This document shows, piece after piece, positions 34,281 through 46,239 of a stretch of 64,000 nt of DNA. Position 1 is the stretch's first letter, and each line of letters starts with the position of its first letter. The stretch lies in assembly GCA_009617715.1 (NCBI GenBank), contig VTFK01000711.1:1-64000 (forward strand), in the 5' to 3' direction. Origin of the DNA: Plectrocnemia conspersa. Its lineage: Eukaryota; Arthropoda; Insecta; Trichoptera; Polycentropodidae. A model generated the notes under the pieces. It did not search any database. It saw only the letters and a program-made list of their open reading frames with translations, and was not told the origin of the DNA. The position numbers and the translations under genes are program-made.

Positions 34281-37200
34281 CTAAAAATACTAAAAATTTT
34301 ATCATTAAATCGTTTAAAATGGCTTCTAAAAATATCAAATTTATTGAGCATGGCATAGATGCCTTTAGAGTGCAATGGTAAAACCATTTTGTGCATGACA
34401 TATGTACATGTTTAAGTTATCTTTTTTTTGTGGAATAAATTATATTATTGCTAATATTTGTAAATGCAATTTCGATTTTCCTTCCTATATATAAATGCTT
34501 TTAAGAACATCATGTTTTACTCTCATACTGTATATATTTATAGATATGAATGAAAAAATAAATCTGTCGGTAATTTATTGTATGTCTTAGATGAGGTGCC
34601 ATAAATTAAAGAAGAAATACATAATCTGAGTATTGCCCCAGTTCAATAATTTTTCCATTAATATCCACCAGTACATATGTATATGTATTAAGATTTGCTC
34701 CATCTCGACACTTTACAGCTATCACTCACATCACATTACCGTCTGAATTATGCATGAACACATTTTTAAAACCACCCCAAACCGAGAAAAATACTCTATT
34801 GTACTTTGAGCTCAATTTTTCCGCCTTCGTAAATTGAGTGTTCCCCAATGAATAATTGAACGGAGGAGCAAACTCATCTCCATATAACCCATACTGTAAC
34901 GAGGTCAAGATAGTCTTAAGCTTCAGATTTGATAACTGCAGAATTTCAACCGGTTTCCGAGATAATTTAAATTCTCCTCGGTCTGCATGTTTTATGAGAT
35001 CGCAATATTCCATGTTGCAGTTTCGAATCGTTTTGCTAACGGCCTCGATTGTGTTTCGTTATGTAACGGATCTTTGTATTTGGAATGGCCCTGTGGGAAG
35101 AGGAGTCTAGTAGATTGGGATTAAAATGTGCAGATTGCTCGTTTCGCAATTGGTTTGCTATGTCTGAATAATTAATAGTTGTCAATCGTATTGAATAGAT
35201 TGTTAGATATAGTACAAACACATTTTATCAAAGACATGGCTTTTAACTTTAAAAGATAAATAAAATTGCAATAATAAAATAAATCTCAGAGACAATCTAA
35301 TTGTAAATTATAGACCTAAATGAAAGAACTGACATTCAGATCAAAAATAAGTTAAAATATACACTGAAGGTTTTTTGCGCTTTTAAGAATAGTTATAAAA
35401 TTTAGAACCACCAAACTAATAGCACGTTAACTGGATTTGTTTGAGGAATATATATTATTTTCTGAAACATTAATTAAATTACATACAAAGATAACATATT
35501 GGCATTAGAAAATTATCACAGGAGTATAAAAAATGTTATGCTAATTATTTTAGCCCGATCAAAATAAAACATTTTTTAAAGCATAATATAATGAAAAGTC
35601 AACGTACATAAAAACCTAATTTTTAGTGTCGGAAGTCTGTAAAGGGCTTTAAAAACTACTATTACAATTTTAATATAATAAGAAATTACTTTTTTTTTCC
35701 ATTTTGTTCCGTACCTCTAGCTAAATCTAACCACAATTTATCAGATCGTTAAACACATGTTCTTTGATATGTCAAAATTAACAACAACAAAAAAATACTT
35801 GGTAAATATGTTTTAGTGCTGCTTAATTATGTGTTGAAACGTTTTTATTTAATTATTAAAAAGTAACAGGAATTATAATTATAACTAACATATATCAAAG
35901 CTCACTTGGACCAATTTCAAAAATTAACTTCACACACAGAAATAACGTTTGAATGACGTTTCTAGTTACAAACTTAACGCTTCAAATGATTTATAACCGC
36001 TCGTAGTTGAAATTTATTGCAATTTTTATTGCCAGCTTATGAAGAAATAAATCACGTGCTATTTTCTTCATTAATGACCAATAAGAAAAACTAATCGATT
36101 ACACCCAAAGAAACAACGTTTCCCATAGCGCAACCACTGCACATAATTGTTCCATTAGTTCTTGGTTCTAAATAATATTTAGTGCTTATACCTTATCTGT
36201 AGGATTATGTGAAAAATATATAATGGTATAGCATTTAATGTTAAATGTCGCTGCTTTATAAATATGTATGTATTAGATAATGATAAAGCAATTGCTTTCA
36301 AATGGAATTATTCGAATATCGTATTATCATATTTACTAGAAATACTACTACCGTATAAATGTCATCAACCAGCTATATATTTTGAAAATATAACATTTAA
36401 ATTTAATTGTGGCAATACAATAGGGACTTATTTAAAAAATATCCGCACTGTTATAGATTAAAACTAAAATTAAAGTATACTTTAAAATTTATTTTCAAAT
36501 TATTTATTTAAATGTCGTTATTAAGTTTATAATTGCATAATAAAAAATACCATGAACTGTCTCTTTTGGAGAGTACGTTTATTTTTCCCGTATTTTGCGT
36601 CGGATGGCTTAAAAGCCATTTTTTTCTTACAATTTTTTTAGTTAGTTTAATTCATTTCAACACGTATTAGGCCAATGATCAACTTTTAGCGGTATTTGCA
36701 TAAGTTTAGCATTATTTAACTCGTAAGGAACAGATATAGTATTTGATGCATACTTAAATACTCTGGCTTTCGGGAGAACAAGTCTTAAAGTGCTTAAAAT
36801 TAGAATTTTATCTATGGTTAGCTTATCTGGCAGATATTTTTCACCATACGATTAAGATATGTCTTTTTATTGAAGGTCAGTAAAGCAAAGTTACAGATGC
36901 AACTAAAATATTACAAAAGTATTGCTTATTTTTCTTAAAAAATGTGCATAATAGACCAGTGGTATAAATCGGTGACTATTACCTGAAAGACCAAGGTTTG
37001 ATTCTCATATAGACTATTGTTCTGTGATATGACTGGAAGATCGGAATTAGTGATTATTGCATAATTATAATTCCAATCGATCATAACAGATTAGGTTTAT
37101 CTAGATTTCCCTAATCTCGCTGAAGAATATTGAGTATTGTATTAAAAAAATTCTCTAATAATGAGCTACTGCAGCTTATAATTTTTTTTTATAAAAAAAT

Positions 37201-37704
37201 GTTTGGTCAAAATCGAGTTGAAATTAAAAATCTTTTGTAGATTTTTTAAAGATATTGCTGCGAAAAATTATAACTCATTTTAAAGTTATTTAAAATCTAA
37301 ATTGTGTCAAAGATACTGACCTGATAACTTATTGATCTTAGCACAAAAACTTATTAATATTCAAGTTATACTATGGTATTACCTAAAAGTATCATATCCT
37401 CATATTTAAAAACTCGCTATTTTTGCCAAATTTTAATTGTATGTATATTTTTTTGTATTGAAAATACTAAAATAATTATAAATGTATTTATTGCCATTTT
37501 TTGATAAAATTTTGAATATTTATGCGTGATATTTTCACAAGCTTATTTTTAACCACCGAAAACGCGTGAACGGACTGACAGCGAAGTTTTGCTATCACGT
37601 GAAAACGCGTGAACGATCCGTAATGTATAAATTATGTATATCAAGTACAGTTATCCTTTGTTATTACTACGACAGGATTTAATATTTATTCATATACAAC
37701 CTAG
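34281..37704. other. Unassigned region with a GC-richer island (about 34690-35110)
   Basis: No gene can be supported. 34690-35110 is open on both strands (34726-35013 minus, 34856-35110 plus) because of its higher GC; neither product is recognised. 36347-36377 repeats a block from 17181-17210. 36606-36621 is a perfect small hairpin (ATGGCTT/AA/AAGCCAT). The rest is AT-rich. Confidence 0.4.
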
Positions 37705-37760
37705 CAGGGACGTCATTTAAAGGGGGGGGGGCAGGGGGGCAATTTCCCTCCCCCTTGAAT
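37705..37760 (+). other. hAT-like terminal sequence with G-run (candidate)
   Basis: CAGGGACGTCATTTAAAG is followed by a run of ten G, then CAGGGGGGC, and after a short AATTT spacer by C-rich CCCTCCCCC. A CAGGG(A/G) start followed by a G-rich stretch is typical of hAT-Tip100-like transposon ends. A similar start read on the minus strand lies at about 3774-3809. The opposite end and the 8-bp duplication were not found. The G and C runs could also form a hairpin or quadruplex. Confidence 0.35.
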
Positions 37761-38198
37761 TCGGCAAGAAAAATACATGTCATTTATTTAAATACTGTAC
37801 ATCTTAATGAAATAGAAATATTTAAAAAAGCTGAAATGATGTCATTCATTCTAAACCAGAAATTCTGGGGTTTTCTCTTAAAGAAAATCTAAAAATATCA
37901 GTCTTGCCTTTATTCCGAAAATATTTTTTTAATATGCCATTTTAGTAAAATTATATCGGAATACATTTTCACCGGTAAATACATATTTTTACCGGTGAAA
38001 ATATAATTTATATGTCAGGTGTTAGTGAAATTATATGCTTTCAACTTTTCTATGTGAAATAATATATACATTATTTAATTACATGCGATCTATAAATGTT
38101 ACAGTAAATGTGTATTTTTCAGTAAAGTTATATTTTCACTGGGTGTAATCAGTAGATATACTATACATATGTATTTCTATATTTGATTATAATGATAA

Positions 38199-38535
38199 TG
38201 AAACTCAATTTGACAGTTGCGAAACGTCCATTTGCAGTTCGAATGCAAGTTTTAAAACTTTCATTGGATCAAGTTCAAAATACAAGCTAAGCCAACTCAT
38301 TTCTCAGGGAAAAATTAGTGAAAGAAGTACAGACAGATGTCGCATCTCGCATATTGTTCCATAGTTTAACTTGGATATTACACTATGCTTAAAAAATATG
38401 ATAGCTATCCTTACCGATATTACTACATTGGTTAAAGTAAAATCGAACCGAATTTTTATCAATAGGAGAGCGCAAAAACAATTATCAATTCTCAGAGGTC
38501 AAAATTCATGTCAAAGGCAATAAAATCGTGTTGGC
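38199..38535 (-). repeat. Dispersed repeat, extended form (copy 2, inverted)
   Basis: Reverse-complement partner of 10132-10545: it starts with CTCAATTTGACAG, TTGCGAAACGTCCATTTGC and continues through AGTACAGACAGATGTCGC, ATGATAGCTATCCTTACC, CAATAGGAGAGCGCAAAAAC and CAATAAAATCGTG. It lacks the palindromic partner arm present at 10013-10127. It has no coding content. Confidence 0.75.
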
Positions 38536-39871
38536 GTTATTGAACAGAGTTGACGTACAATAGACAAACAATTTTCTTGTATGTCTTTTTCTATGCTTTT
38601 TTCAGCTGGTTGTATTAGCGTTTCATGTTCGAGGTTCAATATAAAAGATATATAGTATGTGACGATTTGAAAAATTCCTGGTAAACAACAAATTGTCATT
38701 TCAACGTGATTTTCACTTTCTCATAACCATGCTTGCTGGACCGATGAATTTATCTTTCACTAAAAATCTCCACAACACAGTCCGATGACTCACGATGGCG
38801 TCAATATTGCCGCGTGTAATTTATATGGCATTGTTCTTAGCTGGGCGGAGTCGGTTGTGCTTTTATGGCAAGTGCACCGGGAATAAAGTTGTATATTACA
38901 CATAGGTACAGTTATAGGTACACCCAGGTATTATATTATACTTCCTACAAGTCCTACGCTGCCGGGCAGGTGCTGCGCCCAGTGCCCACTGGCTTGACCT
39001 ACGACGCGAGTGTCTAGGTCTGAAATCGATTCGTCTCGGCACTGAGTCACTCGAGAAATCGCTCGCAGACGTGCTTGCAATTTGTTGTTGGATGTCTACG
39101 ATTGATAGGGAACAATGGTCGATTTGCATCCAGCTGTTTTTGGCGCAACAATGAGCTCGAGTTGCATTCGAATCGCTGAATTTCTGGATGGAGAGCTTGA
39201 AGAGAAAGCGTAGATTGCAGAATAATTCAATTCAATTTTCGTTCAACGTTAATATCAGGTCGTGCCATAGAAGCATATATATTAAGCTTATCAATGTCGT
39301 AATTGGGTAGTTTAAAAACCTAAATAATTTATTATCAAACTTTTCTGGTTCCGTGTTTTATTGAGGCGTCTTTAATCTGATTCATAATGATTAGTGTATA
39401 TATATATATAAATGCAGTATACATTTTTTTGTTTATTAGAAAGGTTAATCTATATTTAGTATTCCATCACACTTAACTAGGCTTTATTAGACGCTAATCA
39501 CTTAAGATTTATTCGACCTTCAAAATTATACATATTTGAAAAAAAATCCTCTTTATCTATGAGCAGTTAAATTTCTAATCCTATTAGAGTTTTGCGCAGC
39601 AGCTTACTTTTTGAATGTTTGGTTTGCCAACATTGAATATTTATCTGGTTGTTTTTCTAGATATACCACAGATAAATATAATTCTATGAGAGAATCGTGA
39701 AAAGCTAGTAATGATTTTGTCGTTAAATTAAGTTAAAATAATAAATTAAAATATTTTTTTATTGAACCAATATCGGTAGTAGATGCTCGAAAAATTAAAT
39801 AAAATTATTGATTTATATCTTAACTGTAGCTTTATGGGTTTATTCTATATGACATAAGTTGCCTATTTTAA
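38536..39871. other. Unassigned, with a GC-richer patch (38930-39200)
   Basis: The patch contains the minus-strand ORF 38896-39129 with an Arg/Ser-rich product of no known family; no splice context is evident. A short (TA) run lies at about 39397-39412. No gene can be supported. Confidence 0.4.
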
Positions 39872-40194
39872 CTCTTTGAGTATTGAGTAAATTTTACGTA
39901 TTTTTCCATAATTATTTATTATTATTTTGTATTGCATCTAAAGTAAATTATATAAAAAAATAGTGATTCACGTTTTATTGCTCTGATTTATTTTATTACT
40001 TTTTTATATTAGTATGTTTTAATAATTTATTTTAAATATTTTTTATGTATTATTCATCTTTTGTTGATTTTTATATAATAAAATTAGTATAAAATATTTT
40101 TTGTAAAGTTCATTTGTTTCATACTCGTTAATTTATTGATATTATTTTCTATAAAAATCATTTACATTAAATTAAATTAAAAAATATATTACGT
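39872..40194 (+). mobile_element. TTAA-type (piggyBac-like) candidate, copy 2, right end lost
   Basis: Begins after TTAA (39868-39871) with CTCTTTGAGTATTGAG and follows the interior of 6133-6510: TATTTTTCCATAATTATT, ATTGCATCTAAAGTAAA, CATTTACATTAAATTAAAT. It stops exactly where the SINE head begins at 40197, and the right terminal CTACTCAAAG end is not found after the SINE. Either the SINE inserted with loss of the right end, or the copy is truncated. Confidence 0.55.
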
Positions 40195-40196
40195 AA

Positions 40197-40475
40197 GGAC
40201 GGAATAGCGTAGTCCGTAACGTCTCAGACTAGTAATTCTGAGGTTGCGGGCTCGAGCCCCAGCAGCGGCACTCGAATTTTTATTTATAAAAAATGCGCTA
40301 TTATAAAAAAACTGGCCTACAGCTTCAGTAACGTATATTGGTTATAAATAATATTATAATTATTAATATATATAGAAGTCACCATTTCCCAGACTTTTAG
40401 TCTTGTGGTTAATACTTACTTGTAGGTATTCAATAAATCTGATTGACTTACTCAGTTATTACAGATTTACTTAAA
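40197..40475 (+). mobile_element. tRNA-derived SINE, copy 3 (best copy)
   Basis: The tRNA-like head is at 40197-40270: box A TAGCGTAGTCCGT at 40205-40217 and box B GGTTGCGGGCTCGAGCCC at 40242-40259. Between them CTCAGA...TCTGAG forms an anticodon-arm-like hairpin. Body: CACTCGAATTTTTATTTAT, AAATGCGCTATTATAAA. Tail: GACTTTTAGTCTTGTGG, TACTTACTTGTAGGTATT, TTGACTTACTCAGTTATT and ACAGATTTACTT. The anticodon loop is 8 nt, so no tRNA identity is given. It is not a functional tRNA gene: the acceptor stem does not close around the head and the body continues. Confidence 0.85.
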
Positions 40476-40673
40476 TTTAATAAAAAATAAATTACTGTAT
40501 AGAATCCCAGCGAAGTGAAGTACACAAAATAGAGAGTCGCGATTTCGTTCCTTTTTCTTCACCGTTAGGGCTAGGATATCAGCGCTCAAGAACGTTACTC
40601 TTATATGAGCAATATAGATTATTGCCACAAATATTTTTCTGCTGTAGATATGTAAGATGGTGCATCTCTTTTA

Positions 40674-41490
40674 TGACTGCACTACACTCTCTGAAAGTTG
40701 TCCGAACCGAAGTTACAACTGAAGTCCGCCGAGACCTACGACTTCGAGTAAAAGACCACACTGCCGCAAATTTCATATGCCGTCCGGACGGCGGCTTCTA
40801 TCACGTACAGCTGGCATATTTGCGCGCGATCGAAAAATGTGCCAAATAATCGCAATTTTTAAATTGTCATATCATTAAAATTACGCTACTGATAATTATA
40901 AAAGTTTGTGTGGGCACTCACCAGTTCAATATCAGTTAATTTTATATGAAAAAAAATATAATGACGATATCTGTTAAAAGAATATACTATCAAAAATGTA
41001 ATTAATCCTTTTTGGTGCCCTAAAATATTCAAAGATGTCAGTAAGAGTATGTTGAAGTCCCCGATAAGCATGTGGTATTATAACTTGACCACGTGACCAC
41101 GATGCAGCGCTCGACGTGCGTGTTAACCATAGGACGCCTACGCGCATACTGAAATTGAACCGAGTTACTCGTTCTATCTCAGTTTGCGAAAAACCATATC
41201 ATTATCTCTCTCACTGTCGTCACTTAACACGCGAGAGAGCGAAAGGGGAAGTATCTCACCGCTCGCGCTCTAAAGAGCAGCTCCGACTTCGGTCCGTTCG
41301 GAATCGTTCGAAGCTGGCCAAGTCGACTAAATTACCCCACTTTACCTCCCGTTCTCGGTAACCTCGGACAACTTCCGAGAGATTTTAGAGCGGGCAGAAC
41401 CGAACTCGACCGAAGTAACCCCGAAATAACCCATTATATTCTCCTTCCTTGGCCAACCTTGGCCAACTTCCAGAGAGTGTAGTGCAGGAA
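40674..41490 (+). mobile_element. TTA-flanked inverted-repeat DNA element, copy 2 (817 bp)
   Basis: Left end TGACTGCACTACACTCTCTG, right end CAGAGAGTGTAGTGCAGGAA, with TTA at 40671-40673 and 41491-41493. It has lost the interior CTTTTCGGTCGTAAAT segment that copies 1 and 3 carry. The 3' third (GAGAGAGCGAAAGGGGAAG and flanks) is very close to copy 1. There is no transposase. The ORFs at 40579-40849, 41116-41361 and 41342-41545 are shadows. Confidence 0.85.
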
Positions 41491-41493
41491 TTA

Positions 41494-44124
41494 GAATATT
41501 ATGAGATCGTAACGAACGAGTGTGTTTCAGGGTAAAAAAACTCAAGTTCAGTCAGATTTAGTTACATGAACACTTTTACAGTAAATGCTCCATAGATAAA
41601 CATATTTAGATATTCATACGGAAAATATTAATTTAGAATTTTATTTGTGTATCTTATAATAATAGCACATGTTTTTACGCCGATCTATATTTTAGTATGT
41701 TAATCATTGATGTCATATATCACATATGAAATACTGAGTAACACTGCTTTATTGAGGTACTTCGCAGTTTGCATCGATTTTTTAACCATAAATCCCGGAA
41801 TTTCCCATGAAACATTTTAAACATTTCATACATTAAAGACTGGGAGCAGTAAGCTATAAATGAACAGTTTTATATTACAGTAATCTTATTAAGTTAAAAG
41901 GTTAATTTAATATTTCTCCTCTAACAATTGAAATATGTCTTCATTAGCTTTAATCTAGATCAATCAATAATTAACTCCTTTTAAATTTAATTTGACTCAT
42001 TAAGACCGATCTAAAAATTGTATTATTATCTTTATCGGCAGTGTAAAGTAGTCCGCGTTTAATCTAAATGGTATCGCTTCTACACACTACCACCCACTCA
42101 TAGCTACTGGCATTTAAGTAGGTACTAATTTGCAACACTCTGTGGAATTCCAAAGATTTAATCACAATCGACCATTAGTTTTTATTGCTTATTGTGAGCA
42201 CTCATACGTTTTAATTTATTTTTGCTTCTGAATCTCAATGGCCCGTCGGACTGTTGTGGTACTTATAGTTTCGATTTCAAACAAACTTTCCGCGTATATC
42301 CAAATCGTTTTTTATCTTCATTCGCCACGGATTCGCACAAAAAGTTATTTTCGTGATTAAGGCGTTGAAAAAGCCTTTGCGATTAACGAGTCGGCTACTG
42401 AAAAAAAGTGTTCTCGTGATGAATCGTTTAATTAAAGAGTGGAAGAGAAATGACCGGTTGGCTGAGGTGTCACGCTAGTTGATCAGTACCAGTGGGGCAG
42501 ACTGGGCGGACAACGCCTACTTACATGTCATCAGAAATTTCGAAAAGTGACAGCGCTGCCAAAACGATAAAAACACTGTCGACTTAGACATAGGAAATCC
42601 AACCCAAAGTGACCATTAAACTATTATGTTACTATCGGAATACTTGAAAGGTTTGAGATTGAGACTCGTGGATGATAGGATAAACATATTCTTGAAGGCA
42701 AAATTTACAGTAAAAGTATGGATACTTAAACAAAAAGAACATCTAAATTTGTTGAAAATCTGCGCTGTTGGGTAGCTTCAACTCTAACGAAATAGTAATT
42801 TATATATTACGCAAAGGAATTACTGACACGCCTGAGAATGAAACATATATAAATGAGCTCGTTCAGGGCAAAGCAAAGTTTGATATTAGGATAGTTAACG
42901 TAATGTTTCTTTAAGACTCAAAAAAACTTTTTTCACCGGTAGTAAAAAGTTAGAGCAAAAAACCGATTTATTGTGATGAGTTGCTGAAAAACTTTCTTTA
43001 AAATATTTGATATATTCTAGTGAAAAACGAGCATTCTTCAGGCTTAATCGAAGGTAATTTGATCCTAGTTAGGGCAAATACGATAAACGCTGCGTATTTT
43101 TTTCAGGTAATACGAGGTATTACGTCTCTTTGTTTCCTCACATATTTAATTAATATAATTTAATACATAGATGAGTATCCTTTATCATAGAGAGCATTAT
43201 CATATAACGTATCGTATTATACGGTCCGTCAATACATTTGCAATATCGATCTTCACTTAACATCACTTAAATAAGCATAATTTATATTCGTTGATGTTCC
43301 TCTTAGTAAAATCGACCTTAAATATCAAAAATAAATATTAATAAAAATTCTTATTGTATCGAGTATATATATTATATGATACATACATTACATTTACTTT
43401 TAAGTTTAGTTAAACTGTTGCTTACTCATCAATAAAAGAAAATGGAAAATATTTCGAAATATTAAAAAAAAATTAGTTATTGTATATACATAATTTAACA
43501 TGTTTTTATTTTCCTCATCAATAAGCGATAAATCCTAATCATAAAAAGATTTTTCGCAGCTGTTTTCTTTTGTATGTTAGGCGTTAATTGATTTCATTAA
43601 TTTTACTTGTGTGTTTTTATTATTTTTATATAAGGCAGAGTTTTTTAGTTATCAATTATTATTATTCTGCAACATTTTGATTCTATATATAGGTTGTGTA
43701 TTTATTATAATACGTGAAGTTATCGCAACATTGTCTGCCTTAAGTTGGAAATATTAGGTGATAATTCTTGTTGAAAGTAAATTTCGAATGGAAGTGCTGA
43801 TGGAAGCGAATTCCGTTCATAAGTATAATAATGATACATGAAATACATAAGTAATATAATGTGCGCTGTGTACGTGCTTATTATTTTATTCTTGCCACGA
43901 TGTGCAATTATAAAGATTAGTTTTTGCCGTATGTTTTCTTATTATAATATTTACATATCGGCCAGAATTTAAAAAATGTAGAGATTTGGCAACCTTGCAC
44001 TTGTCATGTCGCTAACAACCTACAGCGTTTCTCAATGCAATACAAAATTATTTGAATTTGTAAAGTTACTGAATGGCGGTTCTGTGATTATAGAAAAAGT
44101 GCAGTTTAAGTATATAATAGACAC
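41494..44124. other. Unassigned region, GC-richer at 42240-42600
   Basis: AT-rich overall. 42240-42600 has higher GC and no ORF of length; a conserved non-coding element is possible. No tRNA-like cloverleaf was confirmed in GACCGGTTGGCTGAGGTG (42451). No gene is seen. Confidence 0.4.
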
Positions 44125-44425
44125 GAATTTTGCGGACAGATTTTTGCGGATACCGATTATTCCGGACAGAATTTTTGCGGACACTGATTATTTCGGACAG
44201 ATTATTCCAGACAAAAATATATTTTTAATATTTTATTGTGTAAATATAAGTGAAACTATGAATTTATTGGATTGCTACATTGCTACAAGTTGATTGCTAC
44301 ATTGAACTATATTAAAATAATAAAAATATTTTTTTGTCCGGAATAATCAATTTACAAATTATCAGTGTCCGCAAAAATCCTGTCCGGAATAATTAGTTTC
44401 AGCAAAATTTAGTGTCCGAAATATC
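44125..44425. repeat. Fold-back element with GTCCGGAATAAT-type arms
   Basis: The left arm (about 44125-44240) carries TTTTGCGGACA, CGATTATTCCGGACAG, TTTTTGCGGACACTGATTA, TTTCGGACAG and CAGACAAAAATAT. The right arm (about 44318-44420) carries the inverse: ATATTTTTTTGTCCGG, AATAATCAA, ATCAGTGTCCGCAAAAA, TGTCCGGAATAATTA and TGTCCGAAAT. The arms face each other around about 80 bp of AT-rich sequence. Each arm is built of short repeats, so this looks like a fold-back or MITE-type DNA element. The ORF 44006-44293 crosses the left arm and is not a gene. Confidence 0.7.
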
Positions 44426-46239
44426 ACCGAATATATAAATTATTTTTAAATCACAACAGTAAAATGTGCCTGGAAAATTTGTGCAATACTGTTTTAAATG
44501 TCGAGTTAACTTGTAGATTTGGCGTAGCTCCGCTTAGTGCAATTTCGTCTGAACTCTCATATATTCCAATTCGGAAGCGAAGTGGTAGTTTTTGCAAGTC
44601 ATTAAGGAATTGATTAAGTACAGCAGTGTTCTGGCGTATATTTTCTTGAGAATTGAGAGGAAATTCAACGTCGCTGTAAGTCATCGATCTTATGATCAAT
44701 GTCGATGACTCTTAGTTATTGTTTAATACAGATCTTATCAGATTATTGATAAGGCGTATATAAAAAATAGGTTAAAATTTTGTTTCATTTTCTGTAGTAT
44801 GCGTATTTTGGGCTTATGTGTCTGCTTCGGCATAAATATTTGACATTAACTATTTATTCTTCTTTTTCATTAATATTAAGCATATCGTTTAATAATATAG
44901 TACAGAAAAAACAATTCTTAGTAGAGTGCTTAATTAGTTTTATGACGCAACGATTATGGATTGTTGCAACAAAAATTATGGTTGATCAAAAAAAATACTA
45001 ATTCGATCCATATTTATAAATCATTAAAGATAAAAAAGTATAGTTAAATTTGAGTATGTATTTTCATAAGTATAAAACATTATTATTCGCACATATTTAA
45101 TATTATAACTATAGTTAAAAAAAGTTATATTACTATAACATAGGGTTTTTTATCGAATTGATATTTCACGATGACGTAGCAACGTTATTCGGTATTGATT
45201 TTAGTAGATTTTAAATAATTTAATATGCTAAGATTTATTTTATATTCCGCAAACCTTAGACCACTCTCCCCTATAAAAAATTGTCTTTAAACCGCATTGC
45301 AGTATTATATCCAGGAGCGCAATTGAAGAAATATATAACCACATACATATATTGATTCGTTGTAATCAGTTCTCTTGTGAGACAATTTTATATTCATTTA
45401 GATAGTCTTAGTCATACACATTTAATTTGAGAAGTAAATATTGTTTTCTTACAGTGTAAGATCAGATCTTACCCAATTTGTTTAATTTATTAGCATACCA
45501 TTAGTTTTGGAGGGCTTCCACAACAAACAAAAATCATATCTACTGTTCTATCGAAGCATTAAAAGTGTGGGGTTTGAACGTTCAAGCAAAAAGAGACAAA
45601 TAGACAAGAAATCAAATTCCCATGGACAAATTCGATTAAAGGCCCCGGTTATTTATCTTGCTATTCGGAAACAATCAATCTTCGCACTTTTTTCGGGTCC
45701 ATTACTAAACGTTACTCATCCACTGCTCATATAACTCCCCAAAACCCTCCACGATGATGGGTGTGGAGGGTAGTTGAATTTATAGACTATGGACGTGCGG
45801 AGAAAAACGACCTAAAGTGGCTATCTATTAAGAGTCTCAATTTATGAACGCGGTTTTTGTTTGCGATGTATCATCACGCCACAACTTACCGGACAATGGC
45901 TATTGAATTTCGCGATGCAGCACTTGCTGTGTATCTGATGCAATAAGGCTAGTGCATTGTGTCTTAAAATCTGTGCTGCACGATAATGGAAACGTTTCAT
46001 TATGTCTCGGGCGAAAGCAACATGAAGAGACACGCTAGCTTTTAAATATCATGTTCTCATTTTTATTATATGATTTTAAAACAATATTATGAGAATCGAA
46101 TGAAGCATATCTAAACCAGTTATCTAGTGTTCATATTTAAACATTTTATAACAATATTACGACTTACAATAAGTGAGAATCGAATGCACATCTAAACCGA
46201 ATTTGACCAATAGGAAATTTGACCATTTCCAACTCTCAC
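44426..46239. other. Unassigned region
   Basis: The minus-strand ORF 44451-44699 (82 codons) has ordinary amino-acid composition but no recognisable family. A hairpin CCCTCCAC / GATGATGG / GTGTGGAGGG-like (about 45744-45769) is present. 46080-46220 holds a degraded unit of the 3242 repeat family (AGCATATCTAAACC, GACTTACAATAAGTGAG, ACCAATAGGA). Confidence 0.35.

Noticed and set aside
34726..35110. Host gene in the GC-richer island downstream of the LINE
   Set aside because: Both strands are open with unrelated products; no motif or splice logic.
40197..40270. Functional tRNA gene
   Set aside because: Box A and box B are good, but the anticodon loop is 8 nt, the acceptor stem does not close and the SINE body follows directly.
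44451..44699. 82-codon minus-strand gene
   Set aside because: Composition is ordinary, but no family, neighbour or splice evidence; left as unassigned.
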